Shown: piece by piece, positions 1-6,743 of the stretch
Layout: every line of letters starts with the position of its first letter
Position numbering within the stretch: the first letter of the stretch is position 1
Assembly (NCBI GenBank): GCA_946886845.1
Contig: CAMPJH010000054.1
Coordinates: 1-9,597, forward strand
Direction: 5' to 3'
Length of the DNA stretch: 9,597 nt
DNA from: an uncultured Sphingomonas sp.
Lineage (GTDB): Bacteria; Pseudomonadota; Alphaproteobacteria; Sphingomonadales; Sphingomonadaceae
The notes under the pieces: generated by a model
The model's input: the letters and a program-made list of their open reading frames with translations, nothing else
What the model was told of the DNA's origin: nothing
Database searches by the model: none
Program-made: the position numbers and the translations under genes

Positions 1-380
1 GCGAAATGGGCGTCGCGGCTGGCATCCGGGCCGGCGACCTCGATGTCGGTCCAGACCCGCTTCATCGCCCGCATCCAGTCGCGCTTGCCATCCGAATCCT
101 CGGCCCAGCGCGCGGAGAAGATTCCGGGCAATCCATGCAAGGCGTCCACCGAAAGCCCGCTGTCGTCGGCGAGCGCCGGAAAGCCCGACAGATCGGCCGC
201 TTCGCGCGCCTTCTGGTCGGCATTGTCGGCGAAGGTGTTGCCGATCTCCTCGGGCTCCGGAAGACCAAGCTCCTCGGCGCCGACGCAGGCGATGCCGAGC
301 GGCTCGATCAGCGCCGCGATCTCGCGCAGCTTGCCCAGATTGTGGGTGGCGATGACCAGCCGGTCGCCGATTTCCCTCAT
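1..380 (-). CDS. rdgB: RdgB/HAM1 non-canonical purine NTP pyrophosphatase (3' part cut by window edge)
   Basis: This enzyme hydrolyses dITP, ITP and XTP to the monophosphates, keeping deaminated purines out of DNA and RNA in the cytoplasm. The first 126 residues are visible, out of about 200 usual for the family. The family blocks appear in order: substrate-loop motif [10 protein letters not shown] (residues 11-20), [11 protein letters not shown] (48-58), and the core motif [21 protein letters not shown] (71-91) with its metal-binding and catalytic Asp pair D72/D73. The start is the ATG at 378-380. It overlaps the rph stop codon as ATGA, so the two genes are probably translationally coupled. 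The rph-rdgB pairing is common in alphaproteobacteria, where a hemW-like gene often follows; that would lie off the left edge. Identification is by motif recognition and is very secure. Confidence 0.96.
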   Translation of the reverse strand, partial: MREIGDRLVIATHNLGKLREIAALIEPLGIACVGAEELGLPEPEEIGNTFADNADQKAREAADLSGFPALADDSGLSVDALHGLPGIFSARWAEDSDGKRDWMRAMKRVWTDIEVAGPDASRDAHF

Positions 381-1093
381 GCCGCAACCGCCTTCAGCTG
401 CGCCTCGAAAATCTCGCCGCAGCCGATCCGCGCGAGCCGGAGCATCCGCAACAGCAGCTCCTCGTCATAGCATTCGCCTTCCGCCGTCACCTGCGCCTCG
501 ACGATGCTGCCGTCGGCGGTGAGGACGAAATTGCCGTCGCATCCCGCCTTGCTGTCCTCGTCGTAATCGAGGTCGAGCACGGCGGTTCCCTCGAATACGC
601 CGCAGCTAACCGCGGCGACCTGCGAGACGATCGGGTCGGCGGTAAGGCTCTTAGCCTTGAGAAGCTTGTCGACGGCGATCTTGAGCGCGACCCAGCCGCC
701 GGAGATGGCGGCGGTGCGCGTGCCGCCGTCGGCCTGGATGACGTCGCAATCGACGATGATCTGGCGCTCTCCGAGCTTCGGCAGGTCGACGACAGCGCGC
801 AGGCTTCGGCCGATCAGCCGCTGGATCTCCTGCGTGCGGCCCGACTGCTTGCCCCTCGCCGCTTCGCGGTTGCCACGGGTGTGGGTGGCGCGCGGCAGCA
901 TGCCATATTCGGCGGTGACCCAGCCCTGGCCCTTGCCGCGCAGGAAGGGCGGCACCTTCTCCTCGACCGAGGCGGTGACCAGCACGCGGGTGTCGCCGAA
1001 GCTCACCAGGACCGAGCCTTCGGCATGGCGGGTGAAGTGCGGCTCGAAGCTAATGGTCCGCATCTGGTCGGGGGCGCGTCCGCTGGGGCGCAT
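377..1093 (-). CDS. rph: Ribonuclease PH
   Basis: RNase PH is a phosphorolytic 3'-5' exoribonuclease that trims tRNA precursors using inorganic phosphate; the family forms a hexameric ring. The protein is 238 residues, the usual length, and opens with the characteristic [12 protein letters not shown]. Phosphate-binding residues fall at the positions known from the family: R86 ([17 protein letters not shown]), T125 and R126 ([14 protein letters not shown]). The metal/catalytic aspartates are D180 and D186 ([13 protein letters not shown]). The start is supported by a Shine-Dalgarno-like AGGAGA on the minus strand at 1098-1103, four bases before the ATG. The gene overlaps rdgB by 4 nt and diverges from hrcA, the two starts being 69 bp apart. 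Nothing is truncated or unusual. Confidence 0.97.
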   Translation of the reverse strand: MRPSGRAPDQMRTISFEPHFTRHAEGSVLVSFGDTRVLVTASVEEKVPPFLRGKGQGWVTAEYGMLPRATHTRGNREAARGKQSGRTQEIQRLIGRSLRAVVDLPKLGERQIIVDCDVIQADGGTRTAAISGGWVALKIAVDKLLKAKSLTADPIVSQVAAVSCGVFEGTAVLDLDYDEDSKAGCDGNFVLTADGSIVEAQVTAEGECYDEELLLRMLRLARIGCGEIFEAQLKAVAA

Positions 1094-1162
1094 GGGGTCT
1101 CCTGTGGCTGACTTGGGCCGCTCCCTAGACCGGCGGGCGCGGCAATCCTAGATGCTCGGGGC

Positions 1163-2200
1163 ATGGCACAACCGCCGATCACCGAGCTGACCGACCGGAT
1201 GCGCGAAGTCTTCGGGCTGGTGGTCGAGGCGTATCTCGAGCGCGGGGCGCCGATCGGCTCGAAAGCGCTGACCGGGACGATCAGCCTGTCGCCGGCGTCG
1301 ATCCGCGGAGTCATGCAGGAGCTGGAGGAGCGCGGGCTGCTCACCCATCCGCACACCTCGGCGGGGCGCATCCCCACCGAAAGCGGGCTGAGGCTGTTCG
1401 TCGACGGGATCATGCAGGCTTCGGCGCCCGATCCACGCGAGCGCGCCGAGATCGAGCGCCAGATCGGCCGCGACCAGCCGATCGAGGATGCGCTTGCCGC
1501 CGCCTCGGCGGCGCTGTCGGGGCTCAGCCAGGCGGCGGGGGTCGTGCTTGCTCCGAAGCAGGAGCTTCGCCTCCGCCAGCTCAGCTTCGTGCCGCTGGCG
1601 CCCGGCCGCGCGCTTGCCGTGCTGGTCGGCGCCGACGGCAATGTCGAGAACCGGGTCGTCGCGCTCGACCCGGGGACCAGCCCGGACGCGCTCGCCGAGG
1701 TCGCCAATTTCGTCACCGCGCGGCTTTCGGGGCTAACGCTGTCCGAGGCGGAGGCGCGGCTTCGGCAGGAAATCCGCGACCGCAAGGAGGCGATCGACGC
1801 CGCCGCCGCCGAGCTGGTCGCCGCCGGGCTTGCCGCCTGGACGCAGGATCATGCGCGCCGGCCGGTGTTGATTGTTCGCGGCCAGGCCAACCTAATCGAC
1901 GAGGGCACGGCCGCCGACCTCGACCGGGTCAGGCGGTTGCTCGACGAACTCGAGGACCGGCAGGAAATCGCCCGTCTGCTGGAAAGCGCCCGCGATGCGC
2001 CCGGCTGCCGAATCTTCATCGGCAGCGAGAACCGGATGTTCGCTTTGTCGGGCTCGTCGGTGATTGCCGCGCCTTATCGCGGGAGCCATGGCGAGGTGGT
2101 GGGCGTTGTCGGGGTGATCGGGCCGACGAGGTTGAACTATGCGCGGGTGGTGCCCATGGTGGATTTCACGGCCAAGGCGCTAACGAGATTGATCGGATGA
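1163..2200 (+). CDS. hrcA: HrcA heat-inducible transcription repressor
   Basis: HrcA represses chaperone operons by binding CIRCE inverted repeats, with activity tuned by GroEL in the studied systems. The protein has 345 residues, full length for the family. The N-terminal winged-helix region (about 1-85) contains the diagnostic stretch from L42 through D81, including SPASIRGVMQELEERG and PHTSAGRIPTESGLRLFVD. The usual IRN of the recognition region reads IRG here (G49). The rest is the GAF-like/dimerisation part, ending with GEVVGVVGVIGPTRLNYARVVPMVDFTA. The ATG at 1163 is used because it gives the normal HrcA N-terminus; the ribosome binding site before it is weak. The gene overlaps grpE as ATGA, so the two are one operon. 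I found no CIRCE element in front of it, so autoregulation through CIRCE is not supported here. Confidence 0.96.
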   Translation: MAQPPITELTDRMREVFGLVVEAYLERGAPIGSKALTGTISLSPASIRGVMQELEERGLLTHPHTSAGRIPTESGLRLFVDGIMQASAPDPRERAEIERQIGRDQPIEDALAAASAALSGLSQAAGVVLAPKQELRLRQLSFVPLAPGRALAVLVGADGNVENRVVALDPGTSPDALAEVANFVTARLSGLTLSEAEARLRQEIRDRKEAIDAAAAELVAAGLAAWTQDHARRPVLIVRGQANLIDEGTAADLDRVRRLLDELEDRQEIARLLESARDAPGCRIFIGSENRMFALSGSSVIAAPYRGSHGEVVGVVGVIGPTRLNYARVVPMVDFTAKALTRLIG

Positions 2201-2751
2201 TTCAGGACGAAGAAGAGCTTCACGAGGAGGCCGAGGCGATCCGCAGGGAAACCGCGGACGAGGCCCCCGAGCTTGCCGAGCACGACCGGCTGACCGAGCT
2301 GGAAAAGGCGCTCGACGAGGCCAACAGCAAGGCGTTGTACGCGGCGGCCGAGGTGCAGAATGTGCGGCGCCGGCTCGAAGCCGAGAAGAGCCAGGCCGCG
2401 GCCTATGCGTCGGCGGCCTTCGCCCGCGACATGCTGGCGATCAAGGATCACCTCGACCGGGCGCTGGCGGCGGTCAGCGATGAGCTTCGCAACGACAAGG
2501 TCGCAAGCAATTTCCTCGCCGGCATCGAGTCGACCGCCCGCGAGCTGGAAGCCGCTTTCTCCCGCAATGGAGTCGAGCGGATCAAGGCGCTCGGCGAGCG
2601 GCTCGACCCGCACAAGCACCAGGCGATGATGGAGATTCCGACGGACGACGCGGAGCCGGGCACGATCGTCGAGGAGATGCAGGCCGGCTACATGCTCAAG
2701 GACCGGCTGCTGCGCCCGGCGCTGGTCGCGGTGGCGAAAAAGCCGGACTGA
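2197..2751 (+). CDS. grpE: GrpE, nucleotide exchange factor of DnaK
   Basis: GrpE releases ADP from DnaK (Hsp70) and so drives substrate cycling in the cytoplasm; it also acts as a thermosensor in some bacteria. The protein is 184 residues. An acidic N-terminus (1-30) leads into a heptad-rich helix (about 30-75, with LTELEKALDEANSKALYAAAEV), the paired-helix dimerisation region. The GrpE signature follows in the C-terminal beta domain: LDPHKHQAMMEIP (136-148), then GTIVEEMQAGYMLKDRLLRPALVAVAK (155-181). It starts on the ATG that overlaps the hrcA TGA, with no strong Shine-Dalgarno of its own, so translational coupling to hrcA is likely. dnaK and dnaJ are not in the window. Its stop codon directly abuts the stop codon of the convergent oxidase gene. 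Confidence 0.96.
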   Translation: MIQDEEELHEEAEAIRRETADEAPELAEHDRLTELEKALDEANSKALYAAAEVQNVRRRLEAEKSQAAAYASAAFARDMLAIKDHLDRALAAVSDELRNDKVASNFLAGIESTARELEAAFSRNGVERIKALGERLDPHKHQAMMEIPTDDAEPGTIVEEMQAGYMLKDRLLRPALVAVAKKPD

Positions 2752-4029
2752 CTAGTGCACCTCCCGCTTCTGGGTCTCGCTTTTGGTGGCGAGGCTGAAG
2801 CGGGGTTCCTCCTTCGTTTTACCGAACAGGCGCTCGGCGGCGTGGCGGCCGACTTCGGGGCCGTGCTTGAAGCCGTGGCCCGAACCACCGCCGACCAGCA
2901 GCACGTTCGACAGCTGCGGGTGGAAGTCGATCAGGAAATCGCCGTTCGAGCTGTTCTCATACTGGCAGACCCGCGCCTCGGTCAGCGGCGCGCCCCGCAG
3001 AAGCGGGAAACGGCGGTCGCGGAAAGCGACGATCTCGGCCATCGCGGCCTCGCTCGGTCGGCGATCCTGGGTATCCGGGTCGACGACCGGCCCGTGGGCG
3101 TCATGGGCGAACTTGACGCCGCGCGCCTCCAAGTCCGGAAAGCCGTAAAAGATGTCGCCGGCGTTGAAGTCCGCCCAGCTTGGCATCGCGCCCGGCTGAA
3201 ACCGCCAATCCCCCGCCGGCGGCGCGAAAAAGAAGACTTCCTGCCGCGTTGGGACGATCCGGCCGCCGAGCAAGTCGGGGAATAGCTTTGGGAGCCAGGG
3301 GCCGAGCGCGAAGACGAACCGGTCCGCTTCGAGCTTGCGGCCGTCCGACAAACGAACGGACCCTAGCCGCTCGCCCGTCACCTCGGGCGCAAGCGCCAGC
3401 GAATCGATATAGTCGGCACCGGATCGAACCATCCGCATGACCAGTGTTTGCACGGCGCGCCGGGCCATCAGGGCGCCGAATCCCGGCTCCCAGATCCCGG
3501 CGACCACGCCGCTGAAGTCGATCATCGGGAAGCGCTTCGCCATCTCGGCCTGGGTCAGTGCCTGGCTGTCGAGGCCGAGCTGGCGATGCGCGCCGATGCT
3601 GTCGTGGAGGTAGGGCTCCTCGGTCGGAAAGAAGAACAATACTCCGGTCTGGGCGAAGATCGGCAGTCCGGAGACGGCGCTGAGCGCTTTCCACTGGGCC
3701 AGCGAATCGAGCGCCATGCGCGCGTAGATCGAATCCTTGCCGTAGGCGGCTCGGGTCAGCCGCGATTCGCCGCCCGACGAAGCGCGGCTGTGCGCCGGGC
3801 CCCAGGCATCGATCAGCGTCACCTTGTGGCCGGCGTTCAAGAGATGCTGTGCGGTCCAGGCGCCGAACACCCCCGAGCCGATCACCGCCACGCGCTCACC
3901 ATTGTTGTTCATCGCATTTGCTCGCGCTGCCTTGGCCAAAACGGCAGCGCCGCCCGCCCCGAGGAGGAGCGAGCGGCGCGTTAGTGTCGGTTGCGGCGCG
4001 CCCGAGGGTTTGCCGCTTCCGCGCTTCAC
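2752..4029 (-). CDS. Tat-exported FAD-dependent oxidase, monomeric sarcosine oxidase (MSOX/SolA)-like
   Basis: A 425-residue flavoprotein of the DAO superfamily. Residues 1-39 look like a twin-arginine signal (TRRSLLLGAGGAAVLA, R18/R19, probable cleavage after A37-N38-A39), so the site of action is probably periplasmic. The dinucleotide-binding loop is VAVIGSGVFG (47-56). By eye it aligns with monomeric sarcosine oxidase/N-methyltryptophan oxidase: R90 and R93 (ESRLTRAAYG) match MSOX R49/R52; K306 (GVKFAHD) matches the oxygen-activating K265; C355 and Y357 (CQYENS) match the covalent-flavin Cys315 and Y317; K388 (GSGHGFK) matches K348. MSOX His269 appears to be D310 here. The substrate is unknown; secondary or N-methyl amines are the family's usual chemistry. 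The start is GTG, 7 nt after the receptor stop codon, implying co-translation. A later ATG at residue 40 would remove the whole signal and is less likely. Confidence 0.85.
   Translation of the reverse strand: MKRGSGKPSGAPQPTLTRRSLLLGAGGAAVLAKAARANAMNNNGERVAVIGSGVFGAWTAQHLLNAGHKVTLIDAWGPAHSRASSGGESRLTRAAYGKDSIYARMALDSLAQWKALSAVSGLPIFAQTGVLFFFPTEEPYLHDSIGAHRQLGLDSQALTQAEMAKRFPMIDFSGVVAGIWEPGFGALMARRAVQTLVMRMVRSGADYIDSLALAPEVTGERLGSVRLSDGRKLEADRFVFALGPWLPKLFPDLLGGRIVPTRQEVFFFAPPAGDWRFQPGAMPSWADFNAGDIFYGFPDLEARGVKFAHDAHGPVVDPDTQDRRPSEAAMAEIVAFRDRRFPLLRGAPLTEARVCQYENSSNGDFLIDFHPQLSNVLLVGGGSGHGFKHGPEVGRHAAERLFGKTKEEPRFSLATKSETQKREVH
2763..2804. terminator. Possible bidirectional terminator-like hairpin at the convergent grpE/oxidase end
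   Basis: CCCGCTTC (2763-2770) pairs perfectly with GAAGCGGG (2797-2804). Inside it CTCGC (2776-2780) pairs with GCGAG (2789-2793), with small internal loops. The structure lies within the last codons of the oxidase and 11 nt after the grpE stop. Neither strand has an immediate U-run, so it may be a weak or Rho-assisted end, or chance. Confidence 0.35.
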
Positions 4030-4036
4030 CGCCGGC

Positions 4037-6604
4037 TTACTGTCCGCGCTCTGGCGCCGGCGGCGGCGGCGGAGGTGGCGGCGGCGGAGCCGGGCAGACC
4101 TCCGTCGCCAGGATCACCGTTCCGTCCGAGCAGGTCTGGGTCGCCGGAGCCGGTGGCGGCGGCGGCGGAGCGACCTCCACCGGTGGCGGCGGCGGCGGGG
4201 CAGACCTGAACTTGTGGCGTACGGTCAGGCCGATGATCCGCGGCTGGCCGACGTTGAACCCGAGCCGTGCCCGTCCGCCGCGTTCGCGGTCGAACGACAG
4301 TAAGGCGTTCTCATCGAACAGGTTGTTCACATAGAGCACAACCTCGGTGCCGCTGTCGAAGGCGAGCCCGGCCGACAGGTTGACCAGGTCGTAAGCCGGA
4401 AGCTTCAGGTCCAGGACCGTCGTCGCACCGGCCGGCATGCCGAACACCGGAAGCCCGTGGACGAAGGTCCCGGCCCCAGGCTCCTGATCGCTTGGCTGGG
4501 TGAAGCGGCTGCCGACATGCTGGTAGGAGGCGTTGACGTACCAGTCGGCGTTGCTGCTGAACCGCTGCCGGTAATTCGCGGTCGCCGCCATCTGGAACTT
4601 CGGCACGGTCGGAAGGCGGTTGCCCTCGCGAATGCCGCCGATGACGACTCCGGCGCCGGTGGTTACGGTCGAATCGAATTCGGCGCTGACGTAGCTACCC
4701 GCCAGGGACACATCGAAGCCCGGAAATGGGTTTGCCGCGAATTCGGCTTCGATTCCGGTGGTATGCGCCTTGGGCACATTGAAGACGATGCGCGACGAGC
4801 AGCTGCCGGCGTCGAGCGTGACCTGTAAGTTCTTGATCTCGGTGTGGAACACCGCAGCGTTGAACGTCACTCCAGCGCGGGAGTATTTGACCCCGCCTTC
4901 GTAGTTCCACAGCGTTTCGTCGTCATAATCCTGGAAGCCGCCGAAGATCGCTTCGTCCTCGGGCGTGCAGAGCGGCAGGTTGAGCGGGTCGTTGACGCCG
5001 CCAAGCCGGAAGCCCTTGGCCGCCTGGACGTTGACGCTGAGGTTGTTGGTCGGCTCCCAGGTGCCGATGATGCGCGGGCTGAAGCCGTTCGACTTGGTCC
5101 TGTCGCCGATGAACGTATCGGAGTTGGAGAACAGGCCGCCGGAGATGAAGTCGCGGGTTTCCTCGAAGTCGTAATAGCGGCCGCCGGCGGTGATCTTGAA
5201 CTGGCCGAAATCATAGCTGGCCTCGCCGAACACCGCCTTCTGCTTGATGTCGTATGGAAGGTCGGCGTTGTAGGGCGAGTTGGCAGGGAAGCCGTTGGCC
5301 ACCGCGGCCGACGTGCCGGCACCAAGCGCGGCGTCGACGAACGCGTCGTAGCCGGGGGTCGGCAGTCGCTGGGCATAGACGCGATTGATGTCGGTATAGA
5401 AGGCGCCGATGAGCCACTCCAGCGGCCCACTGCCTGTCGAGCTAAGGCGGAGCTCCTGTGTGAACTGCTTGAGATCGGTCGTATCGCGCAGGTTCGACGG
5501 CAGCAGCACGGCCGCGATCGGGAAGCCAAGATCGACTGAAACCGAGCCGGTCAGCGCCGAGGCGTCACGGCTGACGAGGATGTCGCGCTTGATGTAGCTG
5601 GTGATCGAGGTCAGCGCGGCCGGACCGAAATCATAGCTGGCGGTAAGGTCGGCGAGCATGGTCTCGTCCTTGAACTCTTCCCGGAGCAGCAAGAATTGCT
5701 CGCGCTCGTCGAAGGTGAAGGACGGTACCGTGAACGGATTGGAATAGAGGTTGAAAACCTCCTGCCGGTTGAAGCCGTTGGCCTTCGCCTCCTGGTAGAC
5801 CACGCGAGGCGTGATCGACAGCTCGGGTGTCGGCTCCCACAGGATCGACAGGCGGCCGCCGACGCGGTGGCCATCGTTGACATTCTTGCCACCGGCCGGC
5901 CCGACAGCATCGATGAAGCCGCCGAACTTCGTCCCGTAGGCGACAGCGCGCAGGGCCGCGGTCGGCCCCAGCGGGACGTTGATCGCGCCCTTGAGCGAAT
6001 AGCCGAGATCGCCTTCCGCGACCGTGTTGATATTCGCTTCGACCTGGCCCTCGGTACGGCCGAGCACCGGCTGGTTGGTGATGTAGCGGATCGTGCCGCC
6101 GACCGATCCCGAGCCGAACAAAGTGCCCTGCGGGCCGCGCAGAGTCTCGACGCGGTTGAGGTCAAACAGGTCGAGGTCGGGCGTGAACAGCGACAGCGAA
6201 ATGACCGATTCATCGAGATAGACGCCGACCTGCTCTTTGACGCCGGGCTGGTCGCGGACGATCTGGCCGGCGGAAACGCCGCGGATCGACACCTGGCTTT
6301 GGCCCGGCCCCAGGTTCTGCACCGCGAGGCCGGCGACGTTGCGGGCAATGTCCTCGATCGTCTGCGCGTTGGCGCGCTCAATGTCTTCCTGGGTCTGCGC
6401 ATTGACCGAAAACGGAACGTCCTGGACGGTCGACGCGCGCTTGGTGGCGGTGACGATGATGTCGTCGCCGCTGGTCTGCGCGGCCGGCTCCTGGTCCGCC
6501 TGCTGGGCGATCTGCTCTTCTTCTTGCTGAGTTTCCTGAGCGAAGGCGGGGGTGGCGAGCGCCACGGCGGCTGCGCTGAGAAGGAGGTGGTTGCGAATGC
6601 GCAT
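4037..6604 (-). CDS. TonB-dependent outer-membrane receptor with polyproline/Cys C-terminal tail
   Basis: An 855-residue outer-membrane transporter that takes up a substrate using TonB-ExbBD energy. A Sec signal peptide spans 1-22 (cleavage AFA/QE). A Gln/Glu-rich linker follows (23-45), then a TonB-box-like DDIIVTATKR (47-56). The plug domain (about 57-175) has VSIRGV, VYLDE, and RVETLRGPQGTLFGSGSVGGTIRYITN. The beta-barrel runs from about 180 to F799, ending RIIGLTVRHKF with the expected terminal aromatic residue. Unusually, 56 residues follow the barrel: three proline runs (6, 6 and 10) and a C825...C837 segment. The start has an AGGGG Shine-Dalgarno seven bases upstream. The substrate cannot be told from sequence; siderophore, vitamin, glycan or amine are all possible. 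Its downstream partner is the Tat-exported oxidase. Confidence 0.93.
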   Translation of the reverse strand: MRIRNHLLLSAAAVALATPAFAQETQQEEEQIAQQADQEPAAQTSGDDIIVTATKRASTVQDVPFSVNAQTQEDIERANAQTIEDIARNVAGLAVQNLGPGQSQVSIRGVSAGQIVRDQPGVKEQVGVYLDESVISLSLFTPDLDLFDLNRVETLRGPQGTLFGSGSVGGTIRYITNQPVLGRTEGQVEANINTVAEGDLGYSLKGAINVPLGPTAALRAVAYGTKFGGFIDAVGPAGGKNVNDGHRVGGRLSILWEPTPELSITPRVVYQEAKANGFNRQEVFNLYSNPFTVPSFTFDEREQFLLLREEFKDETMLADLTASYDFGPAALTSITSYIKRDILVSRDASALTGSVSVDLGFPIAAVLLPSNLRDTTDLKQFTQELRLSSTGSGPLEWLIGAFYTDINRVYAQRLPTPGYDAFVDAALGAGTSAAVANGFPANSPYNADLPYDIKQKAVFGEASYDFGQFKITAGGRYYDFEETRDFISGGLFSNSDTFIGDRTKSNGFSPRIIGTWEPTNNLSVNVQAAKGFRLGGVNDPLNLPLCTPEDEAIFGGFQDYDDETLWNYEGGVKYSRAGVTFNAAVFHTEIKNLQVTLDAGSCSSRIVFNVPKAHTTGIEAEFAANPFPGFDVSLAGSYVSAEFDSTVTTGAGVVIGGIREGNRLPTVPKFQMAATANYRQRFSSNADWYVNASYQHVGSRFTQPSDQEPGAGTFVHGLPVFGMPAGATTVLDLKLPAYDLVNLSAGLAFDSGTEVVLYVNNLFDENALLSFDRERGGRARLGFNVGQPRIIGLTVRHKFRSAPPPPPPVEVAPPPPPPAPATQTCSDGTVILATEVCPAPPPPPPPPPPAPERGQ
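4040..4207 (-). other. Polyproline, two-cysteine C-terminal extension of the TonB receptor
   Basis: Receptor residues 800-855 lie after the barrel-closing aromatic F799. They contain P803-808, P813-818, then TQTCSDGTVILATEVCPA with C825 and C837, then P840-849 and the end APERGQ. Since the barrel C-terminus faces the periplasm, this tail should be periplasmic, where the two cysteines could form a disulfide. A similar Cys-Asp-Gly...Cys-Pro plus polyproline pattern is something I recall from other sphingomonad outer-membrane proteins, but I cannot verify that here. Confidence 0.8.
4058..4087. repeat. GGC/GGA-type trinucleotide repeat encoding ten prolines
   Basis: Ten consecutive proline codons (CCG, CCA and CCT on the coding strand) make a near-perfect GC-rich trinucleotide tract. 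Two shorter related tracts encode the six-proline runs at about 4151-4168 and 4181-4198. Such tracts can change length by slippage in units of one codon without breaking the frame. Confidence 0.75.
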
Positions 6605-6611
6605 GATGAGG

Positions 6612-6616
6612 CCCCT
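6612..6616 (-). promoter_or_regulatory. Ribosome binding site of the TonB receptor
   Basis: AGGGG on the minus strand, seven bases before the ATG at 6602-6604. It supports the chosen start, which also gives a clean signal peptide. Confidence 0.55.
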
Positions 6617-6634
6617 GTTTTTGCGTGTCGCGTA

Positions 6635-6672
6635 ATCGGCGGGAATCTACGCCGATCCGGGGCTGTAACGAA
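6635..6672 (-). promoter_or_regulatory. Candidate promoter with overlapping 7-8-7 inverted repeat upstream of the TonB receptor
   Basis: ATCGGCG (6635-6641) and CGCCGAT (6650-6656) form a perfect inverted repeat with an 8-nt spacer. On the minus strand the spacer holds TAGATT (6644-6649), a reasonable -10 hexamer. The matching -35 would be the weak TTCGTT at 6667-6672, 17 nt away, which would put the 5' end about 33 nt before the receptor ATG. The palindrome over the -10 is where a repressor would sit. It does not resemble a Fur box. The promoter itself is a guess; the palindrome is seen directly. Confidence 0.4.
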
Positions 6673-6743
6673 AGTGCAGCGTCGGTTTCGGAAAGCTTTC
6701 CTGCAACGTCTGTTGCCGGCGCGCCACACAGCGTTGATGCAGG

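Larger units (their letters stand above)
6605..6743. other. Intergenic region between the HEMTH gene and the TonB receptor
   Basis: These 139 bp hold the 7-8-7 inverted repeat and candidate promoter described separately, and a perfect 12-bp palindrome, GGAAAGCTTTCC (6690-6701). I see no terminator for the upstream minus-strand gene, so readthrough into the receptor gene is possible. Confidence 0.6.

Noticed and set aside
1003..1785. A minus-strand open frame across the rph start and hrcA
   Set aside because: Serine/proline/arginine-rich with no motif, overlapping two well-identified genes.
4058..4198. Proline tracts as a sign of a TonB protein rather than a receptor
   Set aside because: The signal peptide, TonB box, plug and barrel with terminal aromatic residue are all present; the proline segment lies after the barrel.
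4844..5539. Open frames on the plus strand opposite the TonB receptor, and similar ones at 2755-3285, 3448-3984 and 5696-6784
   Set aside because: Typical antisense shadows in high-GC DNA; the minus-strand proteins carry complete family motifs throughout.
6690..6701. GGAAAGCTTTCC as a terminator for the HEMTH gene
   Set aside because: A 12-bp uninterrupted palindrome has no loop and no T-run follows, so it cannot work as an intrinsic terminator.
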